Shown here: in pieces, positions 44,401 to 55,100 of the stretch
How positions within the stretch are numbered: the first letter of the stretch is position 1
Layout: each line of letters opens with the position of its first letter
Source: Deltaproteobacteria bacterium
GTDB lineage: Bacteria > Bdellovibrionota_B > Oligoflexia > Oligoflexales > Bog-1112
Assembly: GCA_020635195.1 (NCBI GenBank)
Contig: JACKAG010000001.1
Location: 1 to 64,000, forward strand
Length of the DNA: 64,000 nt
Direction: 5' to 3'
Position numbers and translations under genes: made by a program
Notes under the pieces: model-generated
The model's database searches: none
Told to the model about the DNA's origin: nothing
The model's input: the letters and a program-made list of their open reading frames with translations, nothing else

Positions 44401-45888
44401 ATGGGGAAAAGGAAATCTATTTTGACAGTGGAACAAGTCATCGAACTGAATCAGCAAGGGAAGCCGATCAGAAAAATTGCTGAGATATTAGGGTTGTCAA
44501 GAAATACAGTCCGTAAATATCTTAGGGAGAGAGAAAATGGTCAGGAGGCAGTTATAGCCACTCCTTTTGACAGAGGAGGCTGGAAATCCCAGATAAACTG
44601 GGAAGAAATGGTTTCAAAAAGAGCTTCCGGTTATCAGCTGGACAGATTGCATAGCGAATTTGCTCCGGATGGGGTTTCATATTGGGCATTTTGTCGGGCT
44701 TTTAAGAAAGTATCAGAGTCTGATATACGTAATATCGTTATTTCTCAGGCGCATAAGCCGGGCGAAAAAGTTCAGGTGGACTACACAGATGGTATTCTCA
44801 TCTATGACCGAAAGTCTGGAAAATCGAGAAAAACTCAGTTTTTCTGTGGTGTTTCCGCTTTTTCCGGATACACTTTTGGCGAATTTTCTTACGATCAGAA
44901 GCTGCCTTCATTTATTCGTGCTCATGAATCAATGTGGTCGTACTTTGGTGGAGTTATGCCGTATGTGGTTCCTGATAATCTCAAATCCGCAGTTTCCAAG
45001 GCTCATCGTTATGACCCTAACCTGAACCCGACATTTGTAGACTTTGGCAATCACTGTGGATTTGCAGTTCTTCCGGCCCGGCCGGCGAAGCCGCGGGATA
45101 AAGGTGTTGTGGAAGCCACAATAGGAGCTGTTCAGCGCAGTTTTTATCAGATGCATAAGGATACAAGGTTCTATGATCTTGAAGAGTTGAATCACTCATT
45201 TAGAAGGTTTCTGGACGGATTCAACTCTAAGATCATGAAGGATTATGGTGTCAGCAGAGCTGACAGATTCCAGTATGAGCGGAGCATGCTGCTCCCACAG
45301 CCACGAGAACGATATGAGCTTGTAGAGTGGCGCAATGCCAAAGTTCATCCCGACTGTCATATACAGATATCTCATTCTTATTACTCGGTGCCATTTCGAT
45401 ATGTTGGTCAGCAAGTCAGGGTTAAAGTATCGGACAGACTTATTTCAATATATTCTTCTGATATCAAATTGTTAACCACTCATATCCCAACCGGGAACCG
45501 TGGTGGCAGATCGACAAAACAGGAGCATCTGCCCGAAGAAAAGCTGCAATCCTGTCAGTTTGACATCAAAAAAGCTGTAGCTCAGGCACAAGCGATTGGT
45601 CCGGCAATGTCCGATCTCATGGAGACGATTTTTAGCGGACCTCTCCCATTGACCGGGCTCAGAAAGGCTCAGGGGATCCTCAGGACATGGGGGAAGGATG
45701 GAGTCGGACAGGCATCCATGGAATATGCAGCCGGGCAATGTTTGACCTTCAGGAAGATTCGAACCGATTTTTTCAGGCAATGTGCCCTCAGCTATCACCG
45801 ACAATTCCTGAGCCAAGGAAGCCATCTGGCTCCCCATCGCTTTGCAGGCAGTGCCTACCTGAGAAATGACAGAAAGGATCCCCGATGA
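44401..45888 (+). CDS. istA: IS21-family transposase IstA (copy A)
   Basis: 495 residues. An N-terminal helix-turn-helix (GKPIRKIAEILGLSRNTVRK, 15-45) binds the terminal repeats. The integrase-core DDE residues lie in VQVDYTDGILIYD (Asp), YVVPDNLKSAV (Asp) and DKGVVEATIGAVQR (Glu). The C-terminal part (YYSVPFRYVGQQVRVKVS) is the beta-barrel domain. Its stop overlaps istB (ATGA). Intact. Confidence 0.95.
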   Translation: MGKRKSILTVEQVIELNQQGKPIRKIAEILGLSRNTVRKYLRERENGQEAVIATPFDRGGWKSQINWEEMVSKRASGYQLDRLHSEFAPDGVSYWAFCRAFKKVSESDIRNIVISQAHKPGEKVQVDYTDGILIYDRKSGKSRKTQFFCGVSAFSGYTFGEFSYDQKLPSFIRAHESMWSYFGGVMPYVVPDNLKSAVSKAHRYDPNLNPTFVDFGNHCGFAVLPARPAKPRDKGVVEATIGAVQRSFYQMHKDTRFYDLEELNHSFRRFLDGFNSKIMKDYGVSRADRFQYERSMLLPQPRERYELVEWRNAKVHPDCHIQISHSYYSVPFRYVGQQVRVKVSDRLISIYSSDIKLLTTHIPTGNRGGRSTKQEHLPEEKLQSCQFDIKKAVAQAQAIGPAMSDLMETIFSGPLPLTGLRKAQGILRTWGKDGVGQASMEYAAGQCLTFRKIRTDFFRQCALSYHRQFLSQGSHLAPHRFAGSAYLRNDRKDPR

Positions 45889-46655
45889 GCATTGAAACCA
45901 TTAAGCAAATATCAAAAAATATCAGGTGCTTTGGCTTTGCACAAAGTGCTGAATCTCGCATTTTGCAGGCAAGACAGAACGGAGATACCTATGAAGAGTT
46001 TCTGCTGAAAATTCTTCAGGATGAGCAGGAAGACCGGCAGCAAAAAACAGCTAAAAGAATGCTGAGAAGCGCCAGATTTCGGCGAACCTGTACTATGGAA
46101 GACTGGGATATGAGCTATGACCGCGGAATTTCCAAGGGTAAATTAAAGGAACTGGCGATTCTCAGCTTTTACAATAACCGGGAAAATCTGATTGTTCTGG
46201 GTCCCACCGGTTCCGGAAAAAGCCATCTGGCAATAGCCATTGGTCGCAGGCTTTGCAATCAGGGAACCAGTGTTAAATTCTTCTCTCTCAATCACCTGTT
46301 TGAAGAGTTTCAGGCTTACAGAGCGTCGGGTAAATACCTCAGTTTTATCAAACAATTGGCTAAAGCTGATGTCATTGTACTCGATGACTTCGGCTTAAGA
46401 AACTACACCCATGATGAAGCATTAATCCTCCTTGATCTGATCGAAGATCGTTATCAAAAAGGGGTCCTTATCATTACATCCCAAGTTAAACCGGAAGGAT
46501 GGAGATCTCTGTTTGAAGATCCTGTTATTGCAGAAGCTTTGACCGACAGGCTGTTGAATCCCTGCATGGAAATTCAGTTAAGAGGGGAATCCTACCGGAC
46601 CAAAATTGCTGCTACGAAAAGAAATCAGCTGGAGGTCCCTGCCGGTAATCGTTAG
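45885..46655 (+). CDS. istB: IS21-family helper ATPase IstB (copy A)
   Basis: 256 residues, AAA+ ATPase that assists IstA and target selection. Walker A is GPTGSGKSHLAIAIG (about 107-121) and Walker B is ADVIVLDDFGL; the arginine-finger region is AEALTDRLLNP. The N-terminal helical domain (RSARFRRTCTMEDWDMSYDR) is family-typical. Intact and coupled to istA. Confidence 0.95.
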   Translation: MSIETIKQISKNIRCFGFAQSAESRILQARQNGDTYEEFLLKILQDEQEDRQQKTAKRMLRSARFRRTCTMEDWDMSYDRGISKGKLKELAILSFYNNRENLIVLGPTGSGKSHLAIAIGRRLCNQGTSVKFFSLNHLFEEFQAYRASGKYLSFIKQLAKADVIVLDDFGLRNYTHDEALILLDLIEDRYQKGVLIITSQVKPEGWRSLFEDPVIAEALTDRLLNPCMEIQLRGESYRTKIAATKRNQLEVPAGNR

Positions 46656-46737
46656 AAAGGAAATGTTGGTCTGGGAGAGGTCGTCGCTTCGCTCCGCTGG
46701 TGGGTCAACAAACTGCAAATAGGGTGGGTCAAATAGA

Positions 46738-48684
46738 GTGCAAATGAGCACCAAATTAGGCACAACAAAAAGTATCTGTGTAGGGCGTATTGCTCATGCG
46801 TTTGATTTTAAAGGACCAAGTCTTTTTGTAGACACTTCTTGTTCTTCAACACTTGTCGCAGTGCATCTAGCAACCCAAGCCATTCGCAACCAAGAATGTG
46901 AATATGCAATAGTTGTTGCTGTTAATTTACTTTTATCTCCTCATGATTTCGTTGGATTTAGCTCGTTAAACGCTCTGTCTAAAAGAGGTGTGTGTGCACC
47001 TTTTTCTTCGACTGCTGATGGATATGTTCGAGGTGAAGGGGGAGGTGCTTTACTGTTAGCGAGTGAGGAAACTCTACAAAAATTAGGGGTAAAACCACTT
47101 GCAGATATTGTCTCCTCAACTATAAATCATGACGGCTCTACAAATGGACTAACAGCCCCGAATATGGATTCGCAAATTCATTTATTGAGAGAAACTCTTG
47201 CAAAGAGTGGAGTAGATAAGAAGCAGATCGCGCATATTGAAGCACATGGCACTGGAACCTTTCTTGGGGATCCTATCGAGCTAGGTGGAATTGCAAAAGG
47301 CTACAAGTTAGACTCCCAATCAGAGCCTATATTTGTTTCCTCAATCAAAGGTAATTTAGGCCACCTTGAAGTTGCAGCAGGAATTCCAGCAATAGCAAAA
47401 TCAATATTGATGATGCACGAAAATCTTATTTTCCCGCAGGCGCAATTTAAAGAAGCTAATCCCCATTTTAAATGGAACAAGCACAGCATCATCATCCCAC
47501 AAGAAGTTAAAACAATAGACCATCATAAGAATATTTTTGCTGTATCAGGTTTTGGTATGAGTGGGACTAATGCTCATTTACTTATTAAAAAGCTCAATAA
47601 TAGAATTGACCTGGAAGATAGAAAATTTCAGGCCATCGATAGATCAGAATTTATTCCCTATCAAATCGAACCTAGTTTTGACAAAAATACAGTTTCAAAC
47701 CATGTTAAATTTGAAGATCATATTGTTTTTGGGCGTCCAATTATTCCAGCTGCAGCAATTATCCAAGAACTTTATACTGAATTAGAGACGGGACAATTTT
47801 TAAAAGATATTACATTCTCACAGATGCTGCCTTCAGATAGCCTTCGTCAAATCAAATTCGACGAAAAGCTGGATGTCTTAAATCTTAATTCTCCTCTTCA
47901 AGGAGTAGTTGCAAGTGCAAATATAGCAAACACTTTGAGTGAAGATGAGGGGAGTTCTGAGAAATTTTCATTATCAAAATATATATGTGGAAAAGATGCT
48001 TTCTATCTCAATATTCAAGGTGGCGTTGTCTTAGGAGATCAGTTTCAAACTGTTATTGGAGTGTTTCAATCTTCAAACCAAGAAATTTTGGGACAAGTTG
48101 ATAATTTACCATACATGAGTGGACAAATCCATCCTGCAACTTTGGATGGTTGTTTACAGCTAGTGACTCAGATTAAGGACTTTAGCAATTTGAAAAGTGA
48201 AGAAGCATATGTTCCTGTTTCTATCGATAAATTTATTCAAAAACATTATGGCCAATCCTCATTCTTTTGGGTAAAAGTGAAACAACGAAAGTCTATAAAT
48301 AATTTAATCTCATTTGATTTCGAAGTCTTTGATACTCAATTCAACTTAGTAATCCTAATAGATAACTTAACTTTCCAAAAAATTGAGAAAGCTAAAGCGT
48401 TCTATAAGTCTGAAGCTCAAATAGAAGATAATTTGATTGGAAAAATTAAAAACATACTCGTGCACGTTAGTGAGATTGAATTAGAAAACCTAAGTGAGGA
48501 AATAAGTTTTGCTGAGCAGGGAGTAGACTCAATGATGCTTATCGCTTTAGCTGATGAACTAAGTGATTTGCTAGATGTTGATTTGAGTAGCATTAATATA
48601 TCACCCTCCATTAGCATCCAAGAGCTCGTTGAACAATTAGAAAACGTAGCAAAATGCGACGATGTATTTGAAATGGAGATATAG
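46738..48684 (+). pseudogene. PKS fragment 2: C-terminal KS, DH and ACP
   Basis: An open frame of 648 codons whose first few residues come from the IS21 end; cluster sequence resumes at 46750. It holds the KS active-site Cys (codon 46840-46842, VDTSCSST), EAHGTGTFLGDPIE, GNLGHLEVAAG, a DH of about 200 residues (HIVFGRPIIP; HPATLDGCLQL) and an ACP (EQGVDSMMLIAL). The KS core is split from its N-terminal third, so no folded KS is expected from this fragment. The DH and ACP could still fold if translated from the ATG at 46744. Confidence 0.88.
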
Positions 48685-48685
48685 T

Positions 48686-49162
48686 ATGAACAAACTGATT
48701 AAGAAGTATAGAAATCTAGATATAGAGTTTGCCTTAGATCTTCAGGATTCAAGTAAATTAAAAATTCGTGGAAGTAAACATCGAGTTAGAGAAAATTTAG
48801 CTGAAATAAAACTACATAAAGAAGCTTTAATTCATTATTTGAAGCAGCAATCTCAATTTAAGATGAGTACGACCGAAAAAGCTATTTGGAACGAGTGCCA
48901 AGCTGATAAAAATAAATCCATTTACAACTTAGCTTGTGGTCTTTCAATTAAATTTGATATTGATTTAGAAAAACTCAAAAGTGCTGCTATTCAACTCTCA
49001 AATTGCCACACCATTTTGCGACAAGGAATAAAAAAGAATGAACAAGGACTAGAGCGTTTTACACTCCCACAATCTTTTATTCCTTTAGTTATAAACGAGG
49101 CAAAAAATGCAGATGAAAAGGTTATCAACACTTTAAAAAGTGTTGATAACCTTTTCACTTGA
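48686..49162 (+). pseudogene. NRPS fragment 1: TubC-type docking domain and start of C1
   Basis: GGAG precedes ATG 48686 by about eight bases. Residues 1-55 (IEFALDLQDSSKLKIRGSKH, then LAEIKLHKEALIHYL) match the TubC N-terminal docking domain that receives chains from the PKS ACP. Residues 60-150 begin a condensation domain (MSTTEKAIWNECQADKN). The frame ends at TGA 49160-49162, immediately after a long palindrome; the C domain continues in the +1 frame. Confidence 0.82.
49114..49157 (+). repeat. 21-bp perfect palindrome at the NRPS frameshift
   Basis: Arms 49114-49134 and 49137-49157 are exact reverse complements separated by two A residues. The +1 frame is closed before 49137 (TAA 49134-49136) and the initial frame closes at 49160, so the frame change must lie in 49137-49159, essentially the right arm. 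Confidence 0.93.
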
Positions 49163-52100
49163 GAGTGAAATTCCTTTTCGTGTTCATGTTTTTAACAATC
49201 AGTATATTTTGTTTGTCTTCCACCATATTTCAGTTGATTTTCATTCTATCGAGATTTTAATTCATGACCTTCTCCATATTTATTTTGGAAAAGCAGTGAA
49301 CACATCAAATTTTCAAGAATTTGTAGATTTTGAACGAAGAGCTCTAGAAGACAAAGAAGCTGCAAAGCACTGGAATGAATTTAAAATAAGTGATTTAGAA
49401 GATGTTACTTCAGTATCAGCCGCTCATGCAGGGAATAAGTGTACATTTTTTGAAATAGAACTTTCAAAATTGTCATGGAACTCTATTAACAATTTTGCTC
49501 GAGAAAATGCTACAACACCATACAGTGTTTTTCTTTTTTGCTATCATCTTACATTGAGTTACTTTCGACACCATGAAGAAACGATTGTATTCACCCCTTG
49601 CTTAAATAGGTCATCAACAAAATTGAGGAAAATTGTAGGATCCTTGGTTAATATAATACCTACTATTATGAATTGGGCTGGAGAGAAAAATCTTCAAACT
49701 ACTTACAAAAAATTTGAAACAGAATTGCGAAAATCCCTGATTTATCAGCATTACCCACTTAGCAAGATTCTTGAAGGAAAATCAGAAATCAAAGGAATAA
49801 AATACCTTTTTTCTTATCACAAACTCAGTACTCCATATTTTAAAAAGATTTTTCAAGATTTTGGATCAGTACAACATATAAGCCAGGAAGGGTCTCTGAG
49901 TGATATATTGGTGACCATTAACGAATTCAGAGATAAGTGTACTATACAATTTCAATCAAACGGGATCGTAAACGATTTTATCCTAAAGCAGTTTGCTGCG
50001 TCATTTGAAAACTTAGTTCAAAAATTGGATCAATTTTCATCAGTAAATTGGGAACAATTTGACTACACTTCCGCGCTACAAAAAAAATGGTTAGATGAAT
50101 GCGGACGTTATACAGATGAACAAAATTACATCACGCAATTTGAATTTACAGCTTTGAACAACTCAAAAAAACTAGCAGTCATGTTCAAAGATCAGTCTTT
50201 GAACTACTCCGAGCTCTATCAGCAATCAAAGTCCATTGCTTCCGAGCTACAAGCAATGGGTATTAAGCCCGGAGATCCGGTTGGTGTATTTTGCGAGAGA
50301 AATTTATCACTACCTGGGATTCTTCTAGGAATTTGGATGTCAGGCGCATATTATATTCCACTCGATCCAAAATATCCTGAAGATCGTTTATCCTATATTA
50401 TTGCAAATTCTAAGATAGAGTTTATCGTTTCAAACGAGACTCTTTTGAGAGACAAAATTACCAAAGAGTCTCGAATAATTTTTGTCGATGAAAAATTTCG
50501 CACCCAGAACTCATATGAAGAAATCAAGATAGATGAACTTCCTGCTTATGTTATTTATACTTCAGGCTCAACAGGTAATCCCAAGGGAGTTCGAGTTGGT
50601 CATAAAAGCGTGCAAAATCTATTAGCCTGGGCGCGCAAGGAATATTCAGATTACGAGCTTGAAGAGATACTATTTTCTACGTCGATATGTTTTGATATTT
50701 CCATTTTTGAAATTTTTCTTCCCCTTCTCATTGGTGGACGAATCAATATTGTTGAAAATATTATGGATCTAATAGAGAGGCCTTGTCACTTTGAAAAGAC
50801 GACTCTCATAAATACGGTCCCATCAGCTATCAAAACATTAATGGCTACGGGTTTAATTCCACCAAAGGTCAAAACAGTCAACTTAGCTGGAGAGGCTTTA
50901 CACTTATCAGTAGTAAAGGAACTCTATGGCTTTAAGCAAATCGAAAGCGTAGTAAACCTTTACGGCCCTACAGAAGCTACTGTTTACTCAATGATGAAAA
51001 GAATTCCAAAATCATGGGATAGTGAAATTCCTATTGGAAAGCCAATAGCAGGCGTCATTGCGCAAGTTCTTGATAAAGAACTAAGACCCGTTATTGCAGG
51101 AACTATAGGTGAACTGTATCTCAGTGGACCATGTCTATCAGAAGGATATCTAGGAGGAAGTGTAGGTGGCTTTCATGAGATACAAGGGCACCGTGTATAC
51201 GCAACCGGAGACTTGGTAAGTCATACAAGTGAAAAAGATTTTTTATACCATGGACGTCGTGATTCACAGGTAAAACTACGAGGACTAAGGATTGAGTTTG
51301 GAGAAATTGAAAATATTCTTCTAAGCCATTCAAATGTTGTCGATGCTGTAGCTTACGTTAAAGGTGAACATGAGAAGGCTATACTACTTGCTATTGTTTC
51401 GACATCTAATGCAGTTGATAACCTTGAGCAAGATCTTAAAGTGCTACTTAGGAAAAAACTTACAGAATATATGATTCCAGATAAGATTTATATTTCTTCA
51501 ACTATTCCTTGTCAACCTAATGGGAAAATCGATCGTAAAGCCCTAAAAAATTTCAGGGTTGAAGAAAATAATCATAAAGGGAAAAAATCTAATCAAGGAC
51601 CTATAGAATCAATTTTATCAATATTTAATGAAGTCCTTGGTTCTAGTTCTCTTGACTCAAAAAGCTGTTTTCTACAGGAAGGTGGAAATTCTTTGCTTGC
51701 AACTATTGCAGCAAAGAAAATATCTGAATGTTTTGAAATAAGCTGTACGCCTGGAACGATTATGTCCTACTCTAGAGTAGGAGAATTAGCAGAAGCATTA
51801 AAGCTTAGCCATCATGATTACCCTGAAGAAAAATATTGGCCACTATCTTCGGCTCAAGCGATTATTCACTATGATCCTAGTGTTTTAAATATTCCTTATC
51901 TTTATAACGTAGCATTTGCGGAAGAAACAACAGACAGTATCGACAAAAATATAATTGAGCAACGGATTCAAAATCTTCTAGATAAAACTCTACTATCGAG
52001 GCTACGAATTAGTAAAGTTGATGGCGAAACACACAATGTGATCTCAACTAGGAAACAGCTAAATCTCGAAGTCATCCAGATTGACAAAAGTTTGTTTGAT

Positions 52101-55100
52101 AAGACATCGCAGAACCTAGCAAAGCTGCAATTTAACCTTGCAGAAGATCTTTTAGTAAAAGTTTATTTACTACGTTCATCTTCTTCATCTCGTCTGCTTA
52201 TTGTTTCACACCATCTCATTCTAGATGGTCTCTCTTACAACATAATAAGAGAAGCTTTATCTGATGCGACTATCTTCTCGTTAAAGCCATATGACAACAA
52301 AGATTCTGAAAGTAAAGATCTTAGATATTGGAAAGACTATTTACCACAAAATATAAATAAAAGTGGTGATCTAGACCTCACTTATGAAGCTTCATCTGCT
52401 ACTGGATTCGGCTTATTACGTGAGCAAATACCTCAGGAGACATTGCTTCAAATTAGACACCTGACACAGAGCGGAATTACTCCATTTTCTGCATATATAA
52501 GTGCTATTCAAATCTTAAGACAGGCACAAGGAGAGAATTCTCCACTAATTGGAGCTGTTTTTTCAGGACGAAATGAGAACAACTTAGATGCCATTGGAAA
52601 CTATGTAAAAGTCCTTCCAATAGCTACTCAGTTTGACGAAGAACTGACTCTTTTCGACTTGGCAAAAAAGACCAGTGCAACCATTTATGCTCATCTCGAC
52701 CAACAATCAATTGATGCAAATAGCCTGCTACAGCTTATCAGAGAAAGAACCAACTCTCATGATAACATGATCAATCCATATCAAATCGTCATTAGTTATC
52801 AAAATGCTAGCATCAAAAAAGCTCTTAGTTTAGGCAACAGTCAGTTTTCAAATGTTGTATTACCAAATATCTCAACAAAGTTTCCTATAACTTTGACCAT
52901 ACGAGATAATGATCATCGAGAAGTTGAATTAGCATACGACAAAAAATTTGTAAGCGATGCTTTTGCTAAGCAGTTCATACAAAATTTTCTCAAGATAACT
53001 TCTCAACTTAAAAATGGTTTACAAAAACCAATCAAAAAATTTTCCTGGTGGAAAGAACAAGAAGTTTACACTCAGTATCAAGAGCATTCTCTTATCGATT
53101 CTAATACAACTAAGCAGGTACCATCTTTACTTGAGCAATTTGAAAAAATTGCTGAGCAATATGGAGACAAAATTGCTTTACATGATCCAAGAAAAGATAA
53201 ATGCCTCACATATAAAGAATTAGATCTAATAAGCAATCGCATAGCTCGTTGGCTTGTCTCACAAAATGTAAAATCCAAAGTGGCAATAAATACCAAATCT
53301 CGGTCGAATTTTATTGTCATGATGCTTTCAACTTTAAAAATTGGGTCTTGCTATGTTCCAATCTCTCACTCTTTGCCTGAAAGTGCGCAAAAAGACATCC
53401 TAGAACAGATCAAAGCAGATCTGTATGTGGGAGAAATACCTATAAGTGATTTAAGCTCAACGCCAAGAACTCTTAGCTTTGAACAAATTAACCGTTTAAG
53501 TCATGAAGCTTCAAACTCTAAGCTCTTGTCTGTAGCAAGTGATTTAGCTTACATCATGTTTACTTCTGGATCAGAGGGGGCTCCAAAAGGTGTAAAAATT
53601 CCAACTAAAGGGATCGTTCCATTAGTTTGCAACACCAACTATATTCAAATCACTCCTAAAGATATCCTTCTGCAGCATTCAGATCTTGCTTTTGATGCTT
53701 CAAACTTTGAAATATGGGGAGCACTACTTAATGGAGCAACCCTCATACTTTCTCCTTCTGAAAAACTAACCCTAAGAGAAATGACCGACCAAATTCGTGG
53801 TAAAAAGTTAACCATCTTATGGCTAACAAAAAGCTACTTTGATCTCTTAGCAAACCATGACCCCAGTCAATTCAAATTATTAAAATATTTATTAGTAGGT
53901 GGTGAAGCACTCAATCCATCCTTTATTAAAAGAGTTCAAAACATTTGTCCTTCTTTAAAGATAATTAATGGTTATGGCCCCACAGAAACAACGACATTCT
54001 CAGCATGTGGTCCCTATACTAACACTCTATTTCAGGGACGAATTCCTCTCGGTTCACCAGTAACGGGTGATCAAATTCTTATTGTGAACGAAGATAAAAA
54101 TGTTCTTCCCTTTTCATGCGTGGGTGAAATAGCTATTGCTAGCCCTGGGCTTATGCATGGATATTTGGGCGAAAATAGCCAGAAGATCATCGAGAAAAAG
54201 ATATTTGGGAAGCAGACTAAATTCTATCTTTCTGGAGATAAAGGAAGAATATTATCCAATGGTCAAATCGATCATCTAGGACGAAATGATTACATGATCA
54301 AATATCGAGGATATAGGATCAACTGTGAATATATAGCAAATACTCTACAAAGCCAATTTGGTTCTGATTTATTATTTGCATATGTTAGACTCTCGCAAAA
54401 AGACAAAGATAAGCTCGAGGCTATTATACTTATTAACAAAGATAAATCTCATAACTCTGTGAAAGCACGATTGGAATCTTTTGTTACTGAGCATTTCCCC
54501 CTCTACATGCGGCCTAATCGTTACTGCTACCCTCTCAAATTGGTATGTAATAAAAATGGAAAAATAGATTTAGAAGCTACTATCGCAACACAGCAAGTAT
54601 TAGATGTGAATATTAAATCGGACGTTCAAGCTGAAAATAGAACAAACAAAGTTGATCAAGAAATAAAGCATCTTATAAAAATCATCGCAAATAATTTAGG
54701 AGCCAAGCTAGATCTTAGCAAAAGTTTCTTTGCAAATGGTGGAGACTCCTTAAAAGCAATCGAAGTAATTCATATTGCAGAATCTCAGGGGATTGAGCTC
54801 AAACTTAACAGTCTTATTTCACAATATTCACTCAATGATATCCTCAAATTGCAGAAACCATATAAAACGGCTAACAATTTAAAAGTCCAAACAAAGACTG
54901 TCTCCTCCTATCCGCTTTTAGATAGTCAGAAAGGAATCTTATTTTCTAGTTTGCTAGATCCCAGTAGCGATAAATATTTAGTTATGATACAGCTCCAGGC
55001 GGAGACAAAACTAAAAAATCAACATCTGAGTTCAATTGCATCGTCTCTTTGCCATACACATCCTATCTTGACAATGCGACTTTGCTTGGAAAAAGGAGAT

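Larger units (their letters stand above)
44264..46749 (+). mobile_element. IS21-family insertion sequence, copy A (2486 bp)
   Basis: The element is bounded by direct repeats ACCAAAT (44257-44263 and 46750-46756). Its ends are imperfect inverted repeats (GGTCGTTTGCGC on the left, GCTCATTTGCAC on the right end read inwards) followed by several GACCCACC-containing repeats. It encodes IstA and IstB, overlapping by four bases. The second copy at 56435-58920 has the same length, identical encoded proteins and opposite orientation. Confidence 0.93.
42361..48684 (+). pseudogene. AT-less polyketide synthase module (KS-DH-ACP), interrupted by two insertion sequences
   Basis: The gene starts at ATG 42361 (TAATG with the FAAL stop), is cut at codon 10 by an IS256-family element (42389-43756, target duplication ATGTAGAGC) and again in the KS by an IS21-family element (44264-46749, duplication ACCAAAT). 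Removing both, each with one target copy, leaves 2454 bp, one frame of 817 residues with no stop. The restored N-terminus is MKKTWTDVELIEMSLKKIEA, a coiled-coil docking helix. The KS triad is intact (Cys in DTSCSS, His in EAHGTG, His in GNLGHLE). DH motifs HIVFGRPIIP and LDGCLQ and ACP GVDSM follow. No AT or KR is present, so a trans-acting AT is needed and the DH lacks an obvious substrate. Confidence 0.9.

Noticed and set aside
48662..48685. Upstream in-frame start for the NRPS at 48662
   Set aside because: It lies inside the PKS stop region; ATG 48686 has GGAG at good spacing and begins the TubC-type docking domain.
49140..49162. Programmed frameshift of prfB type in the NRPS
   Set aside because: There is no slippery CUU UGA and no upstream Shine-Dalgarno-like stimulator; a mutation at the palindrome is simpler. 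Kept only as an alternative.
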